From the NCBI RefSeq assembly GCF_002865645.1, contig NW_020194643.1, positions 496,001-560,000 on the forward strand: a stretch of DNA of 64,000 nt. The letters are read 5' to 3'. Below the pieces are notes generated by a model that was given only the letters and a program-made list of their open reading frames with translations, was not told the origin of the DNA and ran no database searches. Each line of letters opens with the position of its first letter. Position 1 is the first letter of the stretch. The stretch is from Hyaloscypha bicolor E (Eukaryota > Ascomycota > Leotiomycetes > Helotiales > Hyaloscyphaceae). Below are positions 23,237 through 34,085 of this stretch, piece by piece. A program made the translations under genes and the position numbers.

Positions 23237-26200
23237 AAAAGTCTCTATTTTAGGGGCTTATAGTATAGATTTGGTAGAGATTGACTTGACTTATCTAATA
23301 GAAGGAAATACTCTTATAATATCCTATACTATTAGTATAAATGAATTAGGAATTAAGTCTTCTTTTCTTATTAATACTAGAGCTAATAGTTATACTTTTA
23401 TTAATACGAAACTTACTCAACTTATAGAGCGATTCTTGGGGATAGAACCATAACCCCTTCCCTTATCCTATATCATATATGGTTTTAACGGAAAGCTAGC
23501 TGAGTCTATTAAGAAATATATAGAAGTCTTATTTCTAATTAATAGATAAAGTATTAATATATCTATAATTATCCTAAATCTTAGAGATTATAATATTATC
23601 CTTAGTAGGAAATAGATAGTATATATTAATATTCTGGTTAACTATAGAAAATATAGGCTTATATGGCTAAAGAATAAGCCTAAATCTATATAATTCGGTT
23701 ATATTATTAGTACTTTATAGTAATAGCTAAAGAAATAACCTAATAAGAAGTATTAAAAGAATACTAATTAATAAGATTCTATTATAAGCTATTCCTGGAA
23801 ATCTTCTATTCTAAAGCGGTCTTCCTTCTTTCGGACTAATTAGAGAGAATTATATAAGACTATAGAAAAGGAGCTTTTATAGCCTAATTAAGATATAATA
23901 CCTAAGCAAAAGCTAAAGAAGCAGGAAGAGGTCCTTAATAAAGAGCAAATATTAGATCTAGCTATTCTTATCTCTATAATATTTAACTATATAGCCAAGA
24001 GAGAAAATAATATTATTAGTCAAATCTCTATCTATAAGATTAATAAGGAGCTTAAAGCTCGAAAAAAAGAAGCTATTCCTGGCCTAGAGAATTAATAACC
24101 GGGAGAAATAGAGCTTTAGTAGCTATAGAGGATATTATTCCCGGAACTTAAAGAATATGCCTCTATTTTCTCTAAGAAGAAATCTAATATTTTTCCTTCC
24201 TATAGATCATATAATTATAAGATTCAGATTAAAGGCCTAAAGAGAACCGAGAGTATTAGATATTAATCCCTCTAGTAGTAGTCTATTTAAGAGCTTCTAG
24301 AAATCAAGTATTTCTTAAAAGATAATCTGGCTAAGGGCTTTATTAAAGCTAGTTAGGCTCTCTTTATTTTACTAGTTCTTTTTATAAAGAAAGCAAACAG
24401 AGATTTATACTTCTATATTAATTTCTGCTACCTGAATAATATTATCCGGAAGAATTAATATCCCCTTTCCCTTATTAATAAGATTTTAAGTTAATTATCT
24501 AAGGCTAAGATCTATACTAAATTAGATATCTGCTAAGCTTTCTATTATATAGCTATAGATCCGGACTTTCAGAAGCTAATAATATTCCGTATCTGCTATA
24601 GAGTATATAAATATAATATCTTCTGGGAAGGCCTTATAAATAGCCCGGCTATATATTAATACTATATAAATAATATACTCTTTGAGTATCTAGATAACTT
24701 TTATATAATATACCTTAATAATATTCTCATTTACTTAGAGGATCTAGTAGAGTATAAATAGTATATATGAAAAGTACTAGACCGCTTATATCTTACCGGC
24801 TTCTAAGTAAATATTAAGAAATCGGAATTTAAAGTTATATATATAAAGTACTTGGGCTTTATTATCTCTATATCTAATATTAAAGTAAATCCCAATAAAA
24901 TTAAAGTAATATATAACTAGTAATCCCTAAAGATAGTCAAGGGTATTTAGTTCTTTTTCGGCTTCTGTAACTTTTATAGATACTTTATTAGAGAGTATGA
25001 ATAGATTACTAGATCTCTTACCTTATTTATAAAAAAGGATATTTTCTTTAAGTAATCCGAGTAATACCGAAAGGCTTTTACCTGCCTAAAGAAAGCTATA
25101 ATTTCTACCCTAGTTTTATAATACTATAATCCAGATCTGCCTATAATAGTAGAAACAGATATATCTAAAGAAGTAATTACTAGCCTACTCTCTTAATAAG
25201 ACTCAGAAACAGGCCTTTGGTATCCTATAGCTTATTTTTCCAAAACCATACTCCCGGTAAAGCTTAATTATAATATATATAACAAGGAGATACTTACTAT
25301 AATTCGAGTACTAGAGGAATAGAGAGCTAAGCTAGAGGGCCTTTAGGATACTTCCTTTAAGGTCTATTCTAATTACCGTATCTTGGAATACTTTATAATT
25401 ACTAGAAGTTCTCTTCTTAATAAGCTAGATAGACTAAGCTCTTATTTTATTATTACTTTAAGCTTATATATTATTCTGGAAAATCAAACGAGTAAGCAGA
25501 TACTTTATTATAAAGATAAGATAAAGTAAATACTTAGGGCCAGATTAAGGAGAAGCTATAAACTCAAGTACTTCTCTCTAAAAATAAGATTAATCCGGAG
25601 ATTATCTATGATTTATAGCTCGTAGTAATACTCTATAAGGTCGGCTTACTTGACCCGGAATTTGGCCCTGAAAACCAAGTATATACTAAAGATTTTCCGG
25701 AGGAAAATATCCCTATTAGAGGTATAATCTCCCTAGAAAAAGGTATTCTCTTAGAAGCTTTACTAATAGACTCTGCTATAGTGGCCCCTATAAAAGCACT
25801 ATTAGAGGCTCCCGCCGAGTATAGTAGTTTATAACTTGTAAATAAGATCCTATAGGATAATTATATATTACCGGATCTAGAGGAGCTATATATAATAGCC
25901 TAAGCCGAAAATAATATCTGGATACTATAAGATAGCCTCCTTTTATACTATAGAAGACTCTATATTACAGAGAACGAAATAACTCCCGGACTACTTTTAC
26001 GGACTGCCCTAATCCGTAAAGCATATAATAAACCTCTTTCTGGATATCCTGGATATATAAAGCTCTAATAGCTATTAAAGGAGTAATATTACTAGCTATC
26101 TATAGACAAAGATATTAATTAATACTATAGTAATTACTATACCTATAGAAGATTATATATATCTAGAGATAAGAAGCCTGGTTTGCTTTATTTCTTTCTA

Positions 26201-27300
26201 GTTCCTAATTATCCCTGGTAATATATTACTATAGACTTTAAGAGCTGTCCAGAAAGTAAATCGGGCTATAATATAGTTATTATATTCGTAGATCGCTTGT
26301 CTAAGCGCCTAATTACAATTCCTGTATAAGATATAATTATAGCTAAGTAGCTAGTATCTCTGTTTTTACTTTATATAGTATACTAAGTAGGTATTCCAGA
26401 AATAATTATATTAGATTAGGGACCCTAATTTATATCCGATTTTTGGAGCGAATTCTATACGAGAATCGGTATAAAGCTTAAGCTCTCTATAGCTAATTAC
26501 CTCTAAACGGACAGATAAACGGAGATTATTAATTAGTACTTTAATTAGAGATTATACCCGTATATTAACTATTACCAGGATAACTGAGACAAATAGGTTA
26601 TTATAATCGATTATTAATAAGCCTCCCTTTGGTATGAAACTATTAGCTAGTCCCTATTTATAACTGAAAAGGGCTATGAGCCTTGTATCTCTCTGGACTA
26701 GAACTTCCCTATTAAAGCTAACTTACCTAAAGAGAAGCTAAATAGGGATGAAGCTAAAGTATTAGTAAATCGATTATATGAATTATAGTAACTTGCCCAA
26801 GGCCATATAGAGCAAGTATAGGAATAATATATAGTATAAGCCAATAAATACTACTATCTAATCGATTTTAAAGTAGGAGATAAAGTATGGGTTACTATAA
26901 AGTACTAGAAGTCCAATCATCCGAGCCGGAAGCTAGGGAACTAAATAGAGGGCCTATTTGAGATTCTAGAATAGTATAGCTACTCGTTTCTTCTGAAACT
27001 GCCGGAAACCATAAAGATATACCTAGTTTTCTATATAGAGAAGCTATAAAAAGATCCCCAGAATCCTTTGCCAGGTTAAGCGAACCCGGAACCGTCCCTA
27101 TTAATACTAGAGGATAGCGAACAAGAGTACGGCATTAAACGGGTTATTATAGTTAAGCTAGTAAGAAATAGGCTAAAGTATAGAATTTAGTAGATTAGCT
27201 AGGATAAAGATCTAGTATGGTATCCAGCTTCGGTACTAAGTAATAGCCCCCTGGTTTTACAGAGTTTCCATAATAATAATATCGATATATCAGGACCTCT
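23237..27300 (+). pseudogene. Gypsy-1 pol, RIP-degraded
   Basis: Protease: LINTRANSYTFI at about 23367-23402, where LIDTGAN is expected; the catalytic Asp codon at 23373-23375 is now Asn. RT: LNNILIYLEDLVEYK at about 24715-24760, where DDILIYSEDL is expected, followed by VNIKKSEFKV. RNase H: YNPDLPIIVETDISKE at about 25125-25170. Integrase: zinc-binding remnant before DINQYYSNYYTYRR at about 26115-26160, then IDFKSCPESKSGYNIVIIFVD, D*GP*FISDFW and TEIIN as the catalytic blocks at 26.2-26.6 kb. Chromodomain: LVRNRLKYRI with WYPAS at about 27150-27235. Stops are TAG/TAA, typical of RIP. Confidence 0.85.
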
Positions 27301-27515
27301 ACAAAACCTGTAATACTGGCTAGACTATACAAAAAATGATACTTGTCCAGAATTATACGGAAATAATAATAAACCCTCCTAGGTTATATAGTAAAGGCAC
27401 TGGCCTTTCGTATATAATATCTATATCCGAGATGCTAGTTTTACTTTGGAAAGGAGTATAGTACGAAATTGGATAGATTAATGGCTTATACGAAGCTCGG
27501 GGACGAGCTTATTAT

Positions 27516-27529
27516 AAAGGGAGGGATAA
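27516..27529 (+). other. Polypurine tract of Gypsy-1
   Basis: AAAGGGAGGGATAA lies directly before the right LTR, which starts TGTTATAATTCCC. This confirms the plus orientation. Confidence 0.75.
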
Positions 27530-27767
27530 TGTTATAATTCCCAGATGCCTCCTAGGCATACGTAATACGGCCGCCTCGCTAGGGAAATATGCTTGGAATA
27601 TACTGGAGATATTTAGAAAGCTAGCCCCTTCGGGACTAGTATACTATAGGGTATATATACTCCCTTGCAGCCTCCTGTATTCTAGTTTTCCCTTCTTTAG
27701 CTTTGAATCGTCTTCGTAAGGGACCTTCTACCTTGCTTTCCAAGCCCTGAATGCCGTACCCATAACA
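27530..27767 (+). repeat. Right LTR of Gypsy-1, 238 bp
   Basis: It starts with intact TG and ends CCCATAACA, giving the canonical TG...CA ends that the left copy has lost by transition. ATTAC follows at 27768-27772. Confidence 0.92.
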
Positions 27768-27772
27768 ATTAC

Positions 27773-29870
27773 TAGTATAAGCTACTAAGGATTTAAGTTA
27801 TAGCTTCTTATAAAATATAATAAAAAGAATTAATAAAATAAGAGTTTTCTAGTTTTAATAGCCCTAGTTTCTATTATTTTAATAATTCTAATATAAATTA
27901 TATTAGTTATACTAGCTATACTAGTTAGAATTATTAATAAAGCTCTTAATATTTAATTCCTTAATTATCTTATAAATAGAAATATATTAGTTTCTAGCTA
28001 ATATTTCCTATATATAAATACTAGCTATAAATTACTTAATAGTATTAGTATTATTAAGCTTAATTACTAATCTAAAAATAAAATTAAGTTCTTTATAGAG
28101 ATATTAGATAATTAGGTTCTTATTAATCTCTTTAGCTTTAATATATAAAGCCTGCTTCTTATATAAATAGTCTTATATAAGGAATTTGGATTTCTTATTA
28201 AAAGAATACTATATATAATTAGCTTCTTATAATATAGTTAATATATTTATTTAGAACTATATAATAAGCTTAATTATTTATATTTCTAGAAAGTTATTTA
28301 TAGCTAGTTAAATAATAATAAAAAAACTATTAAACTATAATTAAATTACTTTCTTTATAGCTCTAGGAAATAAACTAAGAATTATTTTCTTATTATATAT
28401 AAGGTATTTATTAGTAAATAATAAGATAATAGAATGAATTAGTATATTATAAAACTATAATATTAAATTTAGTATAGAACTAATCTCTATTTCTCTTATA
28501 AGGTCCAGGGAAGCCCCCTCTAAATAAGAGGCCCTAATAGTATATATATAATTAGTAATTTATAAGCCTAATATATATAATATAAATAGTAGTTAGTTAG
28601 GATATTAAAGGGCTACTAAACTCCCTAATTAATACCTATAATATCCGAGGTTTATTATATATTCTTAAGTTATATATAATCCTATATATATTATACTATA
28701 TAGCTTAGCTATATATTTTAAATAATTAATATATAATATAATTTAAGTAATATTATTATACTAGAGGTTATTAGCCTTAAGCTTATTAGTATAATAAGTT
28801 CTAAATTATTTTATAGAAATATTTTAGTATTATTACTATTATAACTATTATTATTACTAATATTTTTCTTAGCTAGGTAAATTAAAATATATAGAATTAT
28901 TTCGGAATTATTTTATAAAGGCTATAAACTAGCTAATATTATTAAAGTAATTATTTATACTTATAAAATCCTATATAGCTCTAATATAGTTTAGAATATA
29001 AATCTCTAGTTTAATAATATAAATAATAGCTATAATTATTATCTTATTAGTATTATTAAAGACTTTTACTATTTTAAGATTTAAATAATTTATATAAATT
29101 TATTTCTAAGCTATTTTAATAAAAGCTATATTCTTAGTTTATTATTTTATAATATATTTTTTATTTTTTATTAAAATAATTATATTATCTAATATTTCTA
29201 AAATAAATATTTTTAATAGATTTTCTTTTTAGTATTTTTAAAAGATTTTAAAGAAGAAAATAGACTTAAAAAGGCTTTTAAGATTTAGATTTAGATAGAC
29301 TAGTAATAATTATTAGAAGTAAATAGGTAATAAATATATAGGATTTTAATAAGATAAAAAATACTATCTAAGTAATAGGTCTTTAGAAATAGGAGATTTG
29401 TCTTATATAAGCTCTCGGTAGTTTCAAGTAGCCGGATAAGATATAATAAGTTAAGATATAGCTAGATAAGAAGTAGCTTGAGAAGAAGGTATAGTAATTT
29501 AAGAAAGTAGTATAGTAGTTTAAGGTCTCATTTTTATAGGTTAAGAAGCTCTTGGAAGAGAAATAGGAATAGTTAAGGTATTTGGAGTAATAGGGAGAAT
29601 AGGAAGAGGGTTCGAAGTAGGGGAAGCTAAAGAGAGTTCTGCTTCTAATAGAGAGGGTTCTAGTAACTTCTTCTAAAATTGGCCGGTAGATACTCGAGAT
29701 CTGGAGTATTTTCGATTCTTCTGCTTTCTAATTGATATCTAGCTAATCTATAGGAGACGTTATAGCTTAGTACGTATAATGGCTACTAAAGACTATGTAA
29801 TTCTTTGATTAGCGACTGGATTCGAATTAATGGCGGAGGCGGATTGAGGGGTGTTTTATTGGAATCGTGA
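27773..29870 (-). pseudogene. Outer element gag, 5' part, RIP-degraded
   Basis: On the minus strand the first few hundred bases inside the right LTR keep normal composition and read NTPQSASAINSNPVANQRIT, then a Pro/Ser/Thr-rich stretch (ELSLASPTSNPLPILPITPN) typical of a Gag N-terminus, with TAG/TAA stops. Composition then becomes extremely AT-rich to the Gypsy-1 insertion point. The frame should resume at 21147 on the far side. Boundaries are approximate. The plus strand of 29.43-29.68 kb also reads as a coiled coil; I judge that an antisense shadow. Confidence 0.45.
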
Positions 29871-29935
29871 ATTCTGGTTGCATATACGGAAATTGAGCTT
29901 TCTTCTTGAAAAAAGGAGGTCAAATCAAGAATCTT

Positions 29936-29950
29936 GGGGTATTGCTACCA
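29936..29950 (-). other. Candidate primer binding site of the outer element
   Basis: On the minus strand it reads TGGTAGCAATACCCC immediately inside the right LTR. It begins with TGG, as expected for pairing with a tRNA CCA end. The tRNA species cannot be named from this alone. Confidence 0.55.
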
Positions 29951-30106
29951 TATCACGTCCCTGGGCTAAAGACCTGGTCTGGTAAACAGCTCTTTTTGGG
30001 TGTATATGTAACGTCTAAAGAGAGAAAAGAAGAGAGGAGCGGGGAGCTCGAGCTAAGTACAGGGTGCCACGCTAGGGCCAGGTCATGTGACGCTGACGTC
30101 ACAACA
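29951..30106 (-). repeat. Right LTR (5' LTR) of the outer element, 156 bp
   Basis: Near-identical partner of 2765-2920 with no gaps. It ends GTCACAACA before CCTAT, giving the CA end that the left copy has lost. Short open frames across both LTR copies are not genes. Confidence 0.88.
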
Positions 30107-30111
30107 CCTAT
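30107..30111. other. Right target site duplication CCTAT of the outer element
   Basis: Matches 2760-2764. Confidence 0.85.
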
Positions 30112-30259
30112 GAACAATGATCTTCAACGACGGGGAGCTGATAAGTGCCAAGCGTGGATCGAGGAGACACAGGAAATTGTTAAAGGAACCAAGCACCGGG
30201 CAAATGGCCCGTAAATATACGTCTTTATTTGTGTTCAAAACTTCAAACGCTGGGACGAG

Positions 30260-32159
30260 ATGGCGAATACAGCTCCTGTGATGATGGAAGCGGTCCTCGC
30301 TGGACGCAGCAATGGGTACTTGGCCAATCGTGGAATGATTTTGCTTAACTTGAACTTAGCCATTTCATTGATTTCGAGTTATGCCACTGGCTACGACGGT
30401 TCGATGATGAGCAAGTCCTCCAATCCATGAAGGGAAAACCCAGCAAGCGGATTCTAACTTGAATAGATGGTCTTCAGACACTTGACACTTGGAATGCATT
30501 TTTTCACACTCCCAGCGCATCTACTCTTGCACTGTATGTAGCCTTCCCCGCTCATTCGAGCAAAAATCTCTGGCTGACAGCTCCAGGCTGAATGCGATCC
30601 AAAATGTGGGACAGCTTGTAGCACTGCCCTTTTGTGCCCTGGCCTGTGACAAATTTGGTCGTCGAGCTACGCTTCTCTTTGGAGCTTTCATCATGCTCGT
30701 TGGTACTATTCTACAAGGGTCAGCACAGAATAGTAAGCAGGATCTCCCTTCAAGTGAAAGTGATTGACTGACTGTACAAGACGGGATGTTCATCGCTGCT
30801 CGTGGTCTGCTCGGTTTTGGCTTGGCCTTCAATATCACCGCTGCACCTCTCCTAATCCTAGAGCTTGCGTTTCCGACCCAGAGAGCTCCGCTGGTCAGCC
30901 TTTACAACGCCCTCTGGTCCTTAGGAGCCATCGCCGCTGCGTGGATCACTTATGGCACATTTAGGCTCACGAACGACAATGGCTGGAGAATCCCTTCATA
31001 CCTCCAAGGACTCTCCAGCGCCGTTCAACTGCTTTCCTGCTTCTTCATTGTTGAGTCGCCTCGGTGGCTCGTTGACCGAGGCCAAGAAGAAAAGGCTAAG
31101 GAAATCATCATCAAGTACCACACGAACGGCAATCCCGAGGATTACATGGTCCTCATTGAACTCGAAGAAATTAAAGAAGCCTTGAGACTGGAGAAAGAAG
31201 CTCTCGCGTCGACGTCTTATCTGACATTTTTCCACACCAAAGGGAATCGGAGACGATTTTTTATTATCTTGGCTGTGGGTTTCTTCTCTCAGTGGAGTGG
31301 TAATGGGTTGATTTCATATTACCTCACCCTCGTACTCGATTCCATCGGATATAAGACAGAGGCTTCTCAAAATCTCATCAATGGTCTCTTGACAATCTGG
31401 GGCTTGGTAACCACGGTGTTTTTCTCCCTTCTCGTCAACAAATTTGGACGCAGAACAATGTTCTTGACATCAACGATTGGGATGTTGGTCACATTTATCA
31501 GTCAGTACCTCTGACACTCGTCCTCGAATGGAAGCTGACAAATTTAGTCTGGACTGCACTTGAAGCCACATACGAAAAGGCGACAGATCTGACCGGGAGT
31601 GGCTCCCCTACCGTTGGCAGAGCAGTCCTCGCAATGATCGTTTTGTACAATACGTTTTTCGCCGTCGGATGGGGACCGCTTCAAGTCACCTATGTTGTCG
31701 AGATCCTGCCTTATCAGCTCCGTGCCAGAGTAGGTCCTCCCGAAACATTTCTTCTAAAAGTGTATCTGCTAATTGGATACCAGGGGCTGGTATTATACAA
31801 TTTTTTCGTCGCACTTGCGCTTATCTTCAACCAATATGCCAATCCAATCGCAATGACGAATATCAAATGGAAATGTAAGCTGCACACCCGTAATCCCATG
31901 CAGGTACTAACACTTGCCAGACTACATTGTATACGACGTGTGGCTTTTTGTCGAACTCGCTGTGGTATATTTTCTATTTGTTGAAACGAGAGGTGCTTCT
32001 CTGGAGGAGACCGCAGCGATTCTGGATGGCGTTGCGGTACAAGAGCAATTGATCGAAGGGGTTGCTCGGGCTACGGAGCATGAGAGTAAGGTACCGTTGC
32101 CAGTGAACGAGAAAGTAGACAGGGGGTCAAATGTGGAGATGAGAACAGCCAAAGGCTGA
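30260..32159 (+). CDS. MFS sugar transporter, lactose-permease type; 531 aa, seven exons
   Basis: Exons: 30260-30410, 30467-30533, 30587-30732, 30781-31500, 31548-31729, 31784-31874 and 31921-32159; the sum is 532 codons with all phases consistent. Signatures of the sugar-porter family in order: GYDGSMMNGLQTLDTW near the first transmembrane segment, DKFGRR in the loop after TM2, RGLLGFG, VESPRWLVDRG before the central loop, NKFGRR, then EILPYQLRARGL and NQYANPIA near TM10-11. The length and about 12 hydrophobic segments are normal. It probably imports a mono- or disaccharide across the plasma membrane by proton symport; the substrate is unknown. The first intron needs a GC donor (GCAAGT) and ends TTCTAACTTGAATAG. 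The third intron ends AAG, and GT-AG holds elsewhere. The ATG lies 148 bp after the retroelement's duplication, so most of the native promoter is 27 kb away. Confidence 0.88.
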
Positions 32160-32751
32160 ACCAGGGATAAGGGATACGTTGCAGAACTAGAAGATCCTTG
32201 ATCTCAATTGTATTGTCAATTCCGGGATAATATTCAAAGCGTGCGAGTTGAAGCCCCATAAAACGTAAACAAATCCTCCGAGCCCTGAGTTCAGGTCCAT
32301 CGTATGTTTCGAGTAAAGCAACCTCCAATGATGGTATAGCGCCAAAGAACCAGGCAAGTGTCTGGCTGGGAAGCTAGACAACGGAGATATCCACGCTATC
32401 TAAAAGGATCTATGTGAATCTGCTTCCAATTTCAACCACAGAATAACTCATACTCACTGCTGTCGCCGGGGGTGGAATAGTCGAACTTCTATTTCCGCAT
32501 GGGAAAAAGATTTGCATACGGATTCCTCGAGGGGCCAAAATCCACACCATAGCTATCCTTTTGCCTATCAGGATGGTCGCTCAAGTTTAACAGGGACCGC
32601 TATTGGGATGTCTGTCCAAGCCGTCATCGGCATCGTCTTCGATCCTTTTGGGGTCGATCTCGGCGTAAGTAGGGTCTATGTTTCCAGAGTACCCGTTATA
32701 GAGACCGAATTTTGACGGATAATCTACTGTCTGTGGCTGACGTGAGGACTA

Positions 32752-33546
32752 CATCATTCTTCTAAGAAGAAGAAAATTTGAGTACGAAGTCGATGAAGCT
32801 GTAGTGGATGTTCCTGAAGCGAGCTCGTATCTGTTCGACTGTTCCAAGCCCATCTCGTCATTTGACATAACCGGGAAATTCCGGTCCGATGCTTTGTTCC
32901 CCAGCAAATCGTACAGACTTGTCCCATCAATAAGTGAAAGTTCCGCGATCGAGGCGGGAAAAGCCTTATTTGCTCTTGACTGTCGTATACGTTCGGCGTT
33001 TTCTACGATATGGTCGAAGCACAGACTTCCTGATTCCAGGATAGCCGAGATCCGTTCCATCGAGGTGCTGTCGGAAAGTTCAGCTTATGAGTCTTAGTTT
33101 GGAGGCTCATCTATCCGTCGCCTTCATCAAGGATAACGCCACACTCTGACCTCTCAGCTGCTGAACCAGGCTTGGCACCGTATCCTGCTTCCAAACTTCT
33201 TTCGCCTTCTGCTTCCTTTTCAAAGTCTATGCAATTTCAATATGCCTCACTGCCTTCCCGACCTCTTTAGTCAATACAGAGAGAGTCGTTGTACAGCCAG
33301 TGAGAGATAGCTCCAAAGCATTGACCACAGCCTCCGGCACTTTTCTTGTCCTCTAAGAGCTCCCGCCCAGGAATAGGGCTTGAACCTGAGATGAAGCAGC
33401 CGCAAGGACAGTGCATTCGGGCTGGAGCATGAAAGGCTGTGCTGTTCCTCTTGGAAGCGCTCAAAGATCTTGTGGAACTGTTGTCCGGTCTTGACGAGTA
33501 TGACCACGATGTTGGCAACAACAGTCGTTATGTTTAATAGGCCCAT
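32752..33546 (-). pseudogene. Degenerate N-terminal domain of a fungal STAND/NLR-type protein
   Basis: From an ATG at 33546 the minus strand reads MGLLNITTVVANIVVILVKT, followed in a neighbouring frame by VLAAASSQVQALFL, VNALELSLTGCTTTLSVLTK and QQLRGQSVALSLMKATDR. The pattern matches the helical N-terminal domain of fungal STAND proteins as I know it, where GCxxTLxxLxK and LRGQxxALxLL are common. In-frame TAG/TGA stops and at least two frame changes break it; a later piece (ILESGSLCFDHIVENAERIR) lies in another frame. No NB-ARC/NACHT or repeat domain follows. An intact gene with unusual introns is unlikely but not excluded. Confidence 0.5.
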
Positions 33547-34085
33547 TGCGGATGAAAGTCTGACAAAGGTTCGAATCGCCCAATGGCGATCTCTTGCCCA
33601 TATTGATTGGAGAGGTGATGTTAAGCCGCTCAGCCTCATCGAGGCACTGGGGCGAGAAAAATAGGCGGCCAATTGCAGCGTTTCTGGCGTAGGGCTGCGA
33701 GCCTTGCCTCTCAGCTTGAATCACTTCCCCAAGTGTCGCCGTTTCAAATGCAAGGATTGGGAGTTATCCGGACACATGAGAAAGATGAAGTGAGAAGTGG
33801 GTGAAGGGAAGGGGTGAAAAAATGGGTCATTTGCGAGCTGCTGAGTCACATGACTTCCTTCACCCATGACCATTCCACTTTAAAAGGGAGATGTATTGTA
33901 CAAACGGGCATTAGTCAAATGAACTCTCCATACATTATGAAAGAGTAAGTCGCAAGATTACTGAAATGTCAGGCTTTGCATAGATTCTGCATCCAAGGCA
34001 CTTGCATTGAGAGGAAGACAGAGCTGGAAGCCACAAGCAAAGTTTATCAGGGGCGAATCATCCGTAAGTCATACTTTATACAAGC
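33547..34085. other. Intergenic region without a recognised gene
   Basis: Normal composition. A TATA-like TTTAAAAG lies near 33880, and I see no convincing coding region or RNA gene. Confidence 0.5.

Larger units (their letters stand above)
21153..27767 (+). mobile_element. Gypsy-1: complete RIP-degraded Ty3/Gypsy chromovirus, plus strand
   Basis: The element is 6,615 bp, with 238-bp LTRs, an ATTAC duplication and a polypurine tract before the right LTR. The full Gypsy order is visible on the plus strand: Gag, zinc knuckle, protease, RT, RNase H, integrase, chromodomain. Its interior keeps clearly more G and C than the surrounding outer element, so it has seen less RIP and probably arrived later. 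It interrupts the outer element's gag, close to the zinc-knuckle region. No extra ORF follows its chromodomain. Confidence 0.92.
2765..30106 (-). mobile_element. Outer Ty3/Gypsy LTR retrotransposon, RIP-degraded, hosting two nested Gypsy elements
   Basis: The element spans 27,342 bp between two 156-bp direct repeats flanked by CCTAT. Orientation is minus: a primer-binding-type sequence starting TGG abuts the right LTR (29936-29950) and a polypurine tract abuts the left LTR. Reading down the minus strand gives gag (29.87-27.77 kb, resumed at 21.15 kb), pol with RT, RNase H, integrase and chromodomain (to about 16.0 kb), then ORF-X (15743-2929). Gypsy-1 interrupts gag and Gypsy-2 interrupts ORF-X. 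Removing both with their duplications leaves about 12,707 bp, long for a fungal Gypsy element. The interior is very AT-rich, and in the frames read the stops are essentially all TAA or TAG, as expected when RIP changes CAA, CAG or TGG. Confidence 0.85.

Noticed and set aside
29430..29690. Plus-strand Gln/Lys/Glu-rich coiled coil resembling a transposase C-terminus
   Set aside because: The minus strand of the same DNA reads as a Pro/Ser/Thr-rich Gag start in the element's own orientation, directly after the primer binding site and LTR. The plus reading is best taken as antisense shadow.
29906..30214. 102-codon plus frame across the right LTR
   Set aside because: It is made of LTR and flank sequence. 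The same LTR at the left end codes nothing continuous.
33560..33585. GGTTCGAATC resembling a tRNA B-box
   Set aside because: The T-arm stem does not pair and no A-box or acceptor stem lies at the right distance.
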